Shown here: positions 15,626-24,680 of the stretch, in pieces
How the letters are laid out: the number at the start of each line of letters is the position of its first letter
Position numbering within the stretch: position 1 is the first letter of the stretch
NCBI GenBank assembly: GCA_947588845.1
Contig: CANQAR010000014.1
Coordinates: 1 to 48,399 of the forward strand
Reading direction: 5' to 3'
Length of the DNA: 48,399 nucleotides
From: an uncultured Lachnospiraceae bacterium
GTDB lineage: Bacteria > Bacillota > Clostridia > Lachnospirales > Lachnospiraceae
Program-made: the position numbers and the translations under genes
Notes under the pieces: generated by a model
The model's input: only the letters and a program-made list of their open reading frames with translations
What the model was told of the DNA's origin: nothing
Database searches by the model: none

Positions 15626-18275
15626 GGACGCGCAGAGAAAGAAAGATGATACGGAAAAACTTCTGACTCCTGGTGCAAAGGGTCAGAAGGTTTCCGAAAA
15701 TATAACGGAACAAAAGAACGTGGAACTTCCTGGACCCATGAAACAGGTCAGTGAAGATGCGGTAGATCAATTTCAGGTGGCTGTATATAACGCAGGCTCC
15801 AAAGCTTTGAGTATGCTGGATGCTGACGCACTGACGAAAGGCCTCGAAATTGATCGTCGGAAGGAGGTAAACGATACGCTCAAGCAATTGGGCGCTTTTC
15901 GCTACAACATCGGATTCGCCGGCCCTCAATCGTGCGGCAAATCATCGCTGATCAATGCTCTCATCCGATATCCGTTGATGCCAACCTGCAATCTGGCTAC
16001 GACTTGCACTCCGGTGGAGCTGGTTTATGGCAAGGAAATACGAATCATCGTGAAGGATGAGGACCGTAAGGGGAAAATTGTATTCGATAGGAGATGCGGC
16101 GCTATATCGCAGACTGAGTTTGATAAGCTGATGGATTATGCCTGCAAGGTTATGCCTGTTGCGGTTATTGAGAATCTCCAATTTTTCTGCGATTCCAGTA
16201 TCCTTACCCGGTTTAGGGATCTCAGGCAGCATATACATATGGATCGAAGCGCCCCACGGCAAGTCGCACTGCTGTTTTTAATTCTCTTTACAGTATATGC
16301 GCATCAGAACAACAAGGAATTGACCAAAGCTGAGCTGGAGCTGAACGATCTTCGGTTAAAGACACTGACGTATTTTGGAATCTGCCAGAGTACGATAAAC
16401 TATTGCGTGGTTGTCCAATGGGACAATCCCATGCTGGCTTCTGGACTGATGATCACAGACCTGCCGGGCCTCGGATCTTCTGCTGAGGATAAGAAAGAGA
16501 GCGATGTTGTTATAAAGGGACACGACACGATCACAAAGGAAGCAGTTCTCCGAACCGATACGATGGCTTTCATGTCTGAGCCGCAGGTCATGGCCGACGC
16601 TGTTCCAGCGCTGGAGATAATGATTTCTAATGCCAACATCCTTGATGCTGTCAGCGTAGAGGAGCGGATCATACCTATTATGAACAAGGTGGACCAAATG
16701 TTGGGAGCACAAAAGGAAACCGCCATTAACATGATGTTGGGTATGATGCGCAACGCGGGTGTCAGCATGAATAACCGAAAGGTTTGGGAGACCAGTTCTT
16801 TATACGGTGAATACGCCTATGAGTGTCTTAACGTGAAGCAGTCATTTTACGTTCAGAGCAAGGTATTTAAGCTGGTGGAAGATGGTTACAGCAAGGACGA
16901 GATCGATGAGGAACTTCCTGGCATTATGCGCAAGATGAGACGGGGATATGAAAAATCCGGCGTGAACGAACTTAGGGAGTTTTTTCGTTCGGCTTTCATT
17001 GGAAGAGGGAAATACCAAAAGACATTTTCCACAGTTATTGCGTTGAGGGCACTTGCGTTGGACATGGTTACGCCGCTACGAATCGCAATAAACAGCAGTG
17101 CGGCACTAGCGGAGGTAAACGGGGATTTTGCGCGAGAAGCGTTGGGATATCTGAAAGAGGCCGCCATAATACCGCTGAATGACGCTCAGAAAACGGAACA
17201 GGTCATCAACAAGATGATAGATGAGCACATGGAGATTGTTGATCCGATGATTAGCGCTGCTACGATAAAATACGAGTCGATTCTTTCTGATGCGATAGAT
17301 GATTATGTACAGCGTCTCCGGAATATCACAGATAAATTTGACCTGACCTACATAGGCCTCGGCAATCGCGCCCGCGTTGATAGCGGGCATCCAAACAACC
17401 ATAAGCTTTATCAAAATTTGCTGGATGAAAGCAAAACCATCCATGTTGATTTGAAGGAAGTCAATAAAATCCATGCGAATGCATTGCGCTACTGCGGCGA
17501 TGCCGTAACAGGAATTTATAAGAGCGCAAGGGACAGGCTAGTCACATTTCAGAAGGACTACCCCAGAATTATGAGGGATTGCATCGATGAATATAGAGGA
17601 AAGGCCGGCCCTGACGTTGTTGCTTTGATGGAGAGCCTGCTTCCTTCGCTCCAGCAGTATGTAGCGGCTAAAATCCTGGCGGCAGATGCTGCCATTCAGG
17701 GTCAACGATCCAGTTTCCAGAATGTTGCCAGTCAGCTTGCGTGTGAGATTGTAGCCCTCAATGATGAGTTTGTCTCAGTTTTACTCGGAATGGTTCAGGG
17801 GAAACTGGAAACGGTCGCGGGAGGCTGGTTCACTAAGAAGGATTTCCTGGTAGTCGATGGTGACAATGGCCTGAAGGCAACAATCAAGAAGCTTGGACTT
17901 ACAAAAGCTGACCGGGATTATATCCGTGGGCTTGTCTCTGCGAAGGCTGCTAATGTCATTACGAATCCGCTTCGTGGATGGTATCAGACTGCCGCGAACG
18001 ATGTCAATCAAATCATGACTTCGCTTACTTTAGAATTCGCTAATCAGTTTAATCTAATGCGAGAAAACTTGAAGGAGAAGACCAAAGATATGGAAGATGG
18101 TATCGAACAAGCCAAAGAAACCTTGGAAGTGCTCTGCGAGGTGTTCCGTCGGATGCAGAAAGATATCCAGCCGCATCTGGACTGCATACTGGAACTGGAA
18201 GGTATAGGAAACTCACCCTTGAAAGGAGACCTGTTCGAGGGGATGCTGGAAGCGCAGGGTGATGTAAATGGCTGA
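15615..18275 (+). CDS. Dynamin-family large GTPase
   Basis: An 886-residue protein with a dynamin-type G domain near the N-terminus: G1 GPQSCGKSS (103-111), G2 Thr in TTCTPVE (about 126-132), G3 DLPGLGSS (282-289) and G4 NKVD (357-360). The long G2-G3 spacing contains a hydrophobic stretch (VALLFLILFTVYA, 217-229). The C-terminal 450 residues are almost all helical, as in the stalk and assembly regions of bacterial dynamin-like proteins. GTP-driven assembly on membranes is the family role. It overlaps genes on both sides (11 bp upstream, 8 bp with the HerA-like ATPase), so GTPase and ATPase are almost certainly made together. ATG 15615 is preceded by AGGGGGAA. Confidence 0.85.
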   Translation: MRYEDAQRKKDDTEKLLTPGAKGQKVSENITEQKNVELPGPMKQVSEDAVDQFQVAVYNAGSKALSMLDADALTKGLEIDRRKEVNDTLKQLGAFRYNIGFAGPQSCGKSSLINALIRYPLMPTCNLATTCTPVELVYGKEIRIIVKDEDRKGKIVFDRRCGAISQTEFDKLMDYACKVMPVAVIENLQFFCDSSILTRFRDLRQHIHMDRSAPRQVALLFLILFTVYAHQNNKELTKAELELNDLRLKTLTYFGICQSTINYCVVVQWDNPMLASGLMITDLPGLGSSAEDKKESDVVIKGHDTITKEAVLRTDTMAFMSEPQVMADAVPALEIMISNANILDAVSVEERIIPIMNKVDQMLGAQKETAINMMLGMMRNAGVSMNNRKVWETSSLYGEYAYECLNVKQSFYVQSKVFKLVEDGYSKDEIDEELPGIMRKMRRGYEKSGVNELREFFRSAFIGRGKYQKTFSTVIALRALALDMVTPLRIAINSSAALAEVNGDFAREALGYLKEAAIIPLNDAQKTEQVINKMIDEHMEIVDPMISAATIKYESILSDAIDDYVQRLRNITDKFDLTYIGLGNRARVDSGHPNNHKLYQNLLDESKTIHVDLKEVNKIHANALRYCGDAVTGIYKSARDRLVTFQKDYPRIMRDCIDEYRGKAGPDVVALMESLLPSLQQYVAAKILAADAAIQGQRSSFQNVASQLACEIVALNDEFVSVLLGMVQGKLETVAGGWFTKKDFLVVDGDNGLKATIKKLGLTKADRDYIRGLVSAKAANVITNPLRGWYQTAANDVNQIMTSLTLEFANQFNLMRENLKEKTKDMEDGIEQAKETLEVLCEVFRRMQKDIQPHLDCILELEGIGNSPLKGDLFEGMLEAQGDVNG

Positions 18276-21200
18276 TTACAAAAAGGATAAGGACCGGCTT
18301 CTCCTAGATCAATATCAGGAGAAGATTCGTTATATTATGGAGGATCGAACTTTCGATGATTCTTGGAATTGGGAAACCGTACTGAAGAAGTTCCATTACC
18401 GTCCCCCTGCAAAGCTCGGCATCCCTGAACCAGATCTTGAACAGGTTTATGAGAGGGCGGAGGCCCTTTTAAGGTTTCGGCCTGAGCTGGAATGCACACC
18501 GTTGGGTACAGCAATCTCGATTCGGAAGCTTGGCAAGCAGCCTGTGAAGCAGAAGGAACCGCAGCCTTATCCGCCTATGGTGATGGCCGCCCGGCGCGTC
18601 GGACGTATTCTCACGGCACATCCGGAGTCCGATATTGTCCTGCGTGCTGAATGCAGGATGGACGAATCTGGGACGCGGATGGACTTTCAAGTTGGTTCCA
18701 GTTCTCTCAGCGAGGAGGCGCTGGCTTCGATGATTCGGGGGGCCTATGGCCGGATCGAGTATGAACCAGCCCGTATTCAGGGGCCTTATGCTGTTACATG
18801 CTATGCGGAGGCTTCTGCTATTTCCCGCGATAAGCGTGTGTTCGAGCAACAGGAAAAAGACCCGACATCGGTGGAGTCCTGGATCACGACGCTCCTGTCC
18901 GCCATGGCGTGCGGACGGAATTACGCTGTAGAATTTCACTTCCACCCGCTGCTGGATTCTAGAGAAAAGGCTGAGATGGAGACTCTGGCTAGGAATATGG
19001 AGAAGGCGTATCGGGAATTGGCATTCTATAGTGAGGTGACCTGGAACAACGGCCTTAGCGGTGGCGGGAATATTTCGATGAAAATTTCTGCGTTGCATAA
19101 CATTCTGCAGCAGCTCCATTTTTTCCGCAACGCTACGAAAGATGGTGTGCAGGCAGGGGAAAATTATTCTTTCAGTTATGGCGAAAGCAGCAAAAATGTA
19201 GATCAGCGTGCTATGAGATTGATGGCTGAACTGGAATGGCAGTTGATCCGGTTGCGCCAAATTAGGAATTCTGTCGGCTGGAATGTGATGATATCCGTTT
19301 CGGCTTCTGATGAGGAAACGCTTGACGCAGTCACGGCAATCGTATCCGGAGCCGCTGAAAGGGCAAACTTCAGCCTGAACTGGCGACAGAAGCCTTGCTG
19401 TGCTATGTTCGCATCCAGCCAGGATATTCTGCCACTCTTGACCTTTCCAACAGCTGAATTCGTGGGCTTCGAGTTTGTGGAGAACGAAGAATTTTCACTG
19501 TTTTCTCCTGAAATGGGAGAAGACGGACTGGGAATCGGGAATATTCTGTGGAACGGTGCTGAAATCTCCAGGTTTTGTCTCCCACGCCAAGCGCTGAACA
19601 GGCATGCATTCATTTGTGGTATGACGGGGGCGGGCAAGACGAATACTTTGTTTAAGATCATCGAAGAAATAGCAGCCCCGTTCTTGGTGATCGAGCCGGT
19701 AAAAGGGGAATACAGATCATTGCTAAGCAAGTATCCGGATATGCGGATATGGACCATGCGCACTTCAGATGTGACGATGGAGAACGTAGAAGTCCTGCAG
19801 CTTAACCCATTCTGGTTTCCAGAGGGCGCGAATCTTGCGTTTCATATCGATAGTATTAAGACGATCATATCCTCTGCATTTGATCTGAGTGCGGCGATGC
19901 CTAATATCGTAGAGCAGTGCCTGTACAATGTTTACCTGAAGGCAGGATGGAACATCGTCACCAATCGCAACGTATATCAGGATATTTTGCCCGAGACTTA
20001 TCTTTACCCTACGTTCCAGGATTTTACCAATGAGGTGGCCGTTTATTTGGACAAAAGCGAATTCGGTGAGGAGGTTCTGGGGAACTACAAGGGCGCTTTG
20101 CTCTCTCGTCTTCGCTCCTTCACTAACGGCTCAAAAGGGGCCTTGCTTAATACGGCAAGGCATCCGGACTACGAAGTTATTATGAATGGATGCACCATCG
20201 TGGAACTGGAAGGGTTAGCGGATGATGCGGATAAATGTCTTGTAATGGGAACAATCCTCGTGCAGTATTACCAATATCTAAAGAGTCACTTCCACGATTC
20301 GGATAAGACAAAGAACCTCAAGCATATTATCGTGATTGAGGAGGCCCATCGCCTCTTCAAGAATGTCAAACCCCAAGGGAAAGGCGTAGAAGGCCCGGAT
20401 CCTACGGGGCAGCTTGTGGAGAGCCTCAGCAACATTATGGCGGAAATCCGTGCTTTCGGAGAGGGAATGCTGATCGTGGATCAGAGTCCGACAAAAATTG
20501 CGGAAGATGTAATTAAGAATTCCGGCACAAAAATCATTCATAGGATCGACCATGGGGAAGATATCAAGTTGCTGCAGTCAGCTATGCTGATGCCGGAAAA
20601 TACAGTTGGATTTTCCGCTCTCTCGCAAGGCGAAGCTCTAATCCGGTCTGATGCCATGATGCGTCCCTGCAAGGTGAAGATTTACCGTTCGGACATCAAG
20701 GAAAATTATTCTCTGGCGGATACGTTCCGAATCGGGGAACTCAGAGACTTCGCGATTAATGACGCATTCGTAGCAAATACCATTCTTCAGGATGGGGAGA
20801 TATTCGACGCCATCAGGCTGGAACTGAAGCGGCTTTTCCGCTCGTTTGCTTGGATGAATTGGGATGAGTGGTATACAGTCATTAACGAATTCCTTCGCAG
20901 GGTCATTGGCATTTTGAAAGATCGGCGCATGTTCGATCGGCTGCAGGGACGTTTTCAGGTACTCCGGGAAATTGTCTCCGCTTCGGTTATGCGAATGTTC
21001 AGTGAGGATGGGACGAAAGCTTCCGGTCTTGTTCATATGTTCCTCATGCGTTTCTTGGACTTTTATGAAGATGGCAGGTTGAACCGCAAGGTTAAGACAG
21101 AAGCAATCGAGATGCTGAACGTTTATTTTCGTGATGTGCTATGCAGAGATATACTCTTTCCGAACGAGGAGAAACTGGAGGGGGATTCGGTTTTCGAGGA

Positions 21201-21435
21201 ATTTTCCCAGTCCGTTGGCTTGGAGGATGATCTGGAACAATCTTATTTACTCTACAGTTTCCTCTGTACTGCGATGGAGGGCTCCGATGACATCACTGGG
21301 GTAGATATGCAGCATTTTCTGGAATTGAATACGCTACTTTCCTGGGAGTGCTATCTAAAGCATTACGGCAGTTTGGATGAACAGCTCCAAAAGTTGCTTC
21401 GCAGCGAGTCGTTTCTTATGTTGTTGCGTGGTTGA
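18268..21435 (+). CDS. HerA/DUF87-type ATPase
   Basis: A 1055-residue ATPase. The N-terminal 430 residues are an alpha/beta region without a recognised domain. The core has Walker A GMTGAGKTN (451-459), a characteristic following VIEPVKGEYRSLL, and Walker B IIVIEEAHRLF (687-697), with SPTKIAEDVIKNSGTKIIHRI nearby acting as the sensor region seen in HerA-FtsK relatives. The last 300 residues are helical. HerA-type proteins form hexamers that move DNA or protein, and recur in anti-phage systems with nuclease or NADase partners. Here no nuclease is fused; the partner by overlap (8 bp) is a dynamin-like GTPase. The next cluster gene starts 27 bp downstream. Confidence 0.85.
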   Translation: MADYKKDKDRLLLDQYQEKIRYIMEDRTFDDSWNWETVLKKFHYRPPAKLGIPEPDLEQVYERAEALLRFRPELECTPLGTAISIRKLGKQPVKQKEPQPYPPMVMAARRVGRILTAHPESDIVLRAECRMDESGTRMDFQVGSSSLSEEALASMIRGAYGRIEYEPARIQGPYAVTCYAEASAISRDKRVFEQQEKDPTSVESWITTLLSAMACGRNYAVEFHFHPLLDSREKAEMETLARNMEKAYRELAFYSEVTWNNGLSGGGNISMKISALHNILQQLHFFRNATKDGVQAGENYSFSYGESSKNVDQRAMRLMAELEWQLIRLRQIRNSVGWNVMISVSASDEETLDAVTAIVSGAAERANFSLNWRQKPCCAMFASSQDILPLLTFPTAEFVGFEFVENEEFSLFSPEMGEDGLGIGNILWNGAEISRFCLPRQALNRHAFICGMTGAGKTNTLFKIIEEIAAPFLVIEPVKGEYRSLLSKYPDMRIWTMRTSDVTMENVEVLQLNPFWFPEGANLAFHIDSIKTIISSAFDLSAAMPNIVEQCLYNVYLKAGWNIVTNRNVYQDILPETYLYPTFQDFTNEVAVYLDKSEFGEEVLGNYKGALLSRLRSFTNGSKGALLNTARHPDYEVIMNGCTIVELEGLADDADKCLVMGTILVQYYQYLKSHFHDSDKTKNLKHIIVIEEAHRLFKNVKPQGKGVEGPDPTGQLVESLSNIMAEIRAFGEGMLIVDQSPTKIAEDVIKNSGTKIIHRIDHGEDIKLLQSAMLMPENTVGFSALSQGEALIRSDAMMRPCKVKIYRSDIKENYSLADTFRIGELRDFAINDAFVANTILQDGEIFDAIRLELKRLFRSFAWMNWDEWYTVINEFLRRVIGILKDRRMFDRLQGRFQVLREIVSASVMRMFSEDGTKASGLVHMFLMRFLDFYEDGRLNRKVKTEAIEMLNVYFRDVLCRDILFPNEEKLEGDSVFEEFSQSVGLEDDLEQSYLLYSFLCTAMEGSDDITGVDMQHFLELNTLLSWECYLKHYGSLDEQLQKLLRSESFLMLLRG

Positions 21436-21462
21436 TTATAAACAATGGGGGAGAGATAGCCT

Positions 21463-22707
21463 ATGAAACAGAAATGTCCGAAAGAAATGTGGCCAAACGA
21501 AGTTGCTGAACATCTCCAGAGCGACGACTGGGAATCCTGCTATCAGACTGCTGAGCATTTTTACGCACAGGGAGTTTATCAGGAAGCATTTTCTTGGTAC
21601 AAGAAGGCTTCTGTGTTGCCAGATTGCAATCCCATCATTTTCTTCGAGTTGGGATATCTTTTCCAACATGGCGAAGGCGTAGATTCGGATAATATTGAAG
21701 CACTCAAATGGTACGAAAAAGCAGCATCGTTAGACGTCCCGCAAGCGATGTATAACTTGGCGTACTTTTACCAAAATGGGATCGTAGTAGATCAAGATAT
21801 CCAGAGGGCAGCACAGTTGTTACGGGATGCTACGTCGCTGATGGATCGGCTTCAGCTTGAACGTGACTCCTATGGTGTGTGGAAAGCAGAGTACGATGCG
21901 CAGCTTGCTGAGATTCAAAAAGAGGTGGAAGAGAAGAGGATTCATTCCGAAAATCTGGAATTGCGGAATCGTGAACTTGATATTGAGTTGTTGGCAGTCA
22001 AGCGGGAATGTCAGCGTCTGGAGCAAGAGGTAGCTCGGCACAAGCGTACCTTGGAGGAATCAGAAAAGTGGAAAGCGGAGTATGATGTGCAGCTTGTGGA
22101 GATTCAAAGAGGTGCGGAAGAGAAAAGGATTCGTTCCGAAAATCTGGAATTGCAGAATCGTGAACTTGATATTGAGTTGTTGGCGGTCAAGCAGGAATGT
22201 CAGCGTTTGGAGCAAGAAGCGGCTCAGTACAAGCGTGCCTTGAAGGAATCAGAAAAACAGTGTGGGATATTTGCGACTCGTACGGAATCAACTGAAGCCG
22301 CATTACGTAAGGAACAGGAAACGAGAAAGGAAGTTGAAGTGATGGCATCCACGCGTCAAACTCAAATGGAGGAATGGTTGCGCGCTTCCAATGAACTTAT
22401 CACTAATCTAGTAAAGAAACATAATGAGAGTTTCGAGAGTGTGCAATCTTCCTACACAGTCCAGATTGACCGTCTTCAGCGGGCTTACGAAACCGATTTT
22501 ACAGAATTGCAAAGAGCAAAAGAACAACTCGGTGGACAGAATGCGGATTTATCCAAAAAGTTAGACAGAAAAATATCGGAACTTAGTGTGTTGCAGGAGA
22601 CGTTGCAGCAACTCCAGATGCAGCTTGAACAGGAGCAGAAAAAGAAAAGGTTTGCATTTATATTAGCTGGTATATTTGGAGTGCTGACTGTGATTCTTTT
22701 TATATGA
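21463..22707 (+). CDS. Tail-anchored Sel1-repeat and coiled-coil protein
   Basis: A 414-residue protein closing the cluster. Residues about 25-115 contain two or three Sel1-like repeats (AFSWYKKAS, ALKWYEKAASLDVPQAMYNLA), usual protein-interaction modules. Residues 120-385 are coiled coil, including an exact-period 63-residue tandem duplication. The extreme C-terminus is a single hydrophobic helix (FAFILAGIFGVLTVILFI) preceded by KKKR, so the protein is anchored in the membrane by its tail with the bulk in the cytoplasm. ATG 21463 follows GGGGGAGAG. It may tether the dynamin-HerA machinery to the membrane or measure distance through its coiled coil. Confidence 0.75.
   Translation: MKQKCPKEMWPNEVAEHLQSDDWESCYQTAEHFYAQGVYQEAFSWYKKASVLPDCNPIIFFELGYLFQHGEGVDSDNIEALKWYEKAASLDVPQAMYNLAYFYQNGIVVDQDIQRAAQLLRDATSLMDRLQLERDSYGVWKAEYDAQLAEIQKEVEEKRIHSENLELRNRELDIELLAVKRECQRLEQEVARHKRTLEESEKWKAEYDVQLVEIQRGAEEKRIRSENLELQNRELDIELLAVKQECQRLEQEAAQYKRALKESEKQCGIFATRTESTEAALRKEQETRKEVEVMASTRQTQMEEWLRASNELITNLVKKHNESFESVQSSYTVQIDRLQRAYETDFTELQRAKEQLGGQNADLSKKLDRKISELSVLQETLQQLQMQLEQEQKKKRFAFILAGIFGVLTVILFI
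21880..22257 (+). repeat. 189-bp tandem duplication inside the coiled-coil gene
   Basis: Unit 1 at 21880-22068 and unit 2 at 22069-22257, each 63 codons from WKAEYD to ESEK. They differ at scattered positions, so the duplication is recent but not new. Sixty-three is a multiple of seven, so the heptad register is kept. Confidence 0.85.
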
Positions 22708-22789
22708 AAGGAACCGTTTCCTCGGATTACTCATAGACCTAATATTTTATCTCCGGGATTGGGCTGGAAATGCGGATCAGATCCTGTGT

Positions 22790-22815
22790 CAGGACTCGCC
22801 TGCTGGCGAGTCCTG
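22790..22815. terminator. Hairpin between convergent genes
   Basis: Perfect 11-bp arms CAGGACTCGCC (22790-22800) and GGCGAGTCCTG (22805-22815), four-base loop TGCT. It separates the end of the dynamin-HerA cluster from the minus-strand ATPase gene and probably serves both. Confidence 0.65.
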
Positions 22816-22825
22816 AATTTCAGTT

Positions 22826-24412
22826 TCAGCGTGTAAATTCTTCGATTACACAGTCATGCTGTTTACTTTTCTTATCGTAACTCAGACCGACCAGCAGGAT
22901 TTTTCCAGTGTAGCCGGATACTGCCTGAATATACTTCTTTTCTTTGATCTGCCGCAGTGCCGTTTCCGCTTTTTTGTTCCATTTCAGTTCTACAAGAAGC
23001 GCAGGCATTTCATTAGTATATTCTGGTCTTGGCAGGAATACGTAATCTGCAAAGCCTCTTCCAGTGGGCATTTCACGGATTGGCATAAAATAATACTGCA
23101 TGGCCGACAGATACGCGATAGTTAGAACACTGCTGAGCGAATTTTCATCATTATACTGAATTGAGGATATAAATTGATTGTGGATCTTTTCAATTCCATC
23201 CGCGACACTTTCTTCGTCCAAATCAAGTGTTGCCTCCAGCAAATCTTCGGATGCTCTCTCGAAACAGAGCAGTTCGTTCCATTTTTTCTTTTTTACTGCT
23301 TTTAAAAATTCCTGGCGGATTTCCTCATTGGGAATGAATGTCGTACATTTTTGTTCATCATATGCCAGATATCCCAAATGAATTAATAAGGTAAGTACAT
23401 CGTCTTTATCCGCGAATGATATCATATCGTTCTGAAAAGTACTGACCTCGATCTCCACAGAACCGCCCGCAATCATCTGGATGACTGCTGTCTTCAGTCC
23501 GTCAAAGTCCATATTGATCAGAGGAAGGATGGATTCATAAGTTCCGGTCTGGGACCAGTAACTTTTGTACTGCCCCCAGAGCATGAGATTTACAACCGAA
23601 TCCGGATTGTAGACATGCAGATTTCTCAGCCGATAACCGTCATACCAGTGCCTGACATCTTCAAAGTTTTGCTTATGTTTTATACAGAGTTCTTTCACTT
23701 CGTCTTCTGTAAAACCAAAATACGGCGCTAATATCTTTGCGTCCAGCATTGAAAATTCATAGAAATTATTTAATGCCGACTCGGTTTTCAGTTTTTTGAT
23801 CGGCAGAATACCTGTCAGAAAGGCCAGATGAAGAAACCGGGTAGGTTCCGTTCCTTTAAACAGACCGCGAAGGAAATCAAGGTATTCTTTCTGCACTGCT
23901 GTGTTGGTTGCTTCCTCGCGGATCAGCGCATCCCACTCGTCAATAATAATGACAAATTTTTGTCCCGTCTGCTGTGTCACATCAGATAATATTTCTCCCA
24001 GTGTACTTTCCTGTGAAAAGGAAACCTGAGGAAATTCTGCCTGTAATTCCTCCAGAACTTTCTGTGTAATATAGGAAACAGTTTTTTCAGCGGCTTTGGC
24101 GCTCATAAAGCACCACTGTACATCAAAATGAATAACATTATATTTGTTAAGATGCTTTTTAAAGCTGTCATCTGCGCTGATTTTTCTTCCTGAAAAAAGC
24201 GGTTCGGAATCACAGCCCCTGCTGTAGTAGGCAGTGAGCATGTCAGCCGTGATGGATTTGCCAAACCGTCTGGGGCGGCTGTTGCAGATCATTGCCTGTT
24301 TCGTATCGATCACTTTGTTGGTATAACTTAGGAATCCTGTTTTATCTACATAAATTTCAGAGTTAAGAGCAACACAAAATGCGCTGTTATCTGGATTTAG
24401 AAATCTGCCCAT
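22826..24412 (-). CDS. AAA-ATPase-like protein with PD-(D/E)XK nuclease domain
   Basis: A 528-residue protein of the AAA-ATPase-like/DUF1703 type, common in gut Firmicutes and Bacteroidetes. Walker A SRPRRFGKS (45-53) and Walker B FVIIIDEWDAL (153-163) are intact. The C-terminal domain has the PD-(D/E)XK nuclease signature: an upstream Asp in GRGFADYVFLP and the ELK motif in ALLVELKW (E475, K477). ATG 24412 is preceded on the minus strand by AAGGAG with 7-bp spacing. A good minus-strand promoter lies at 24510-24538. It is divergent from a distant paralogue at 24681. The biological role of the family is not settled; a role in mobile elements or defence is often suspected. Confidence 0.85.
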   Translation of the reverse strand: MGRFLNPDNSAFCVALNSEIYVDKTGFLSYTNKVIDTKQAMICNSRPRRFGKSITADMLTAYYSRGCDSEPLFSGRKISADDSFKKHLNKYNVIHFDVQWCFMSAKAAEKTVSYITQKVLEELQAEFPQVSFSQESTLGEILSDVTQQTGQKFVIIIDEWDALIREEATNTAVQKEYLDFLRGLFKGTEPTRFLHLAFLTGILPIKKLKTESALNNFYEFSMLDAKILAPYFGFTEDEVKELCIKHKQNFEDVRHWYDGYRLRNLHVYNPDSVVNLMLWGQYKSYWSQTGTYESILPLINMDFDGLKTAVIQMIAGGSVEIEVSTFQNDMISFADKDDVLTLLIHLGYLAYDEQKCTTFIPNEEIRQEFLKAVKKKKWNELLCFERASEDLLEATLDLDEESVADGIEKIHNQFISSIQYNDENSLSSVLTIAYLSAMQYYFMPIREMPTGRGFADYVFLPRPEYTNEMPALLVELKWNKKAETALRQIKEKKYIQAVSGYTGKILLVGLSYDKKSKQHDCVIEEFTR

Positions 24413-24509
24413 GACATTCTCCTTAATTCCCGCAGGCGACAGGCCGATCGGCCAGACTTTCGGGGATACCTGATTTTTTAAAATTTACCGGTTTCAAAAG
24501 GCTACACTT

Positions 24510-24538
24510 ATTGTATCAAAATATAATGATAAATACAA
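24510..24538 (-). promoter_or_regulatory. Promoter of the minus-strand ATPase gene
   Basis: On the minus strand TTGTAT (24538-24533), 17-bp spacer, TACAAT (24515-24510). The transcript would reach the ATG at 24412 after about 90 bases. Confidence 0.55.
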
Positions 24539-24603
24539 TCCTTTTTGTTTCCTGCTTTTTCAAATAATCAGGAAAGCAGGCTATGCGGAAACAGAAAGCC
24601 CTA

Positions 24604-24632
24604 TTGAACATTTCTGCCCGATAATGTATCAT
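24604..24632 (+). promoter_or_regulatory. Promoter of the plus-strand ATPase gene
   Basis: TTGAAC (24604-24609), 17-bp spacer, TATCAT (24627-24632), about 50 bases before the ATG at 24681. Confidence 0.5.
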
Positions 24633-24680
24633 AGCAAGGAGAAAATGTAGTATAAATGATCAAAGAAAGGTGTGCAGATT

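Noticed and set aside
21880-22257. CRISPR-like or satellite repeat
   Set aside because: Only two long in-frame units within a coding coiled coil; no spacers. No CRISPR array is visible in the window.
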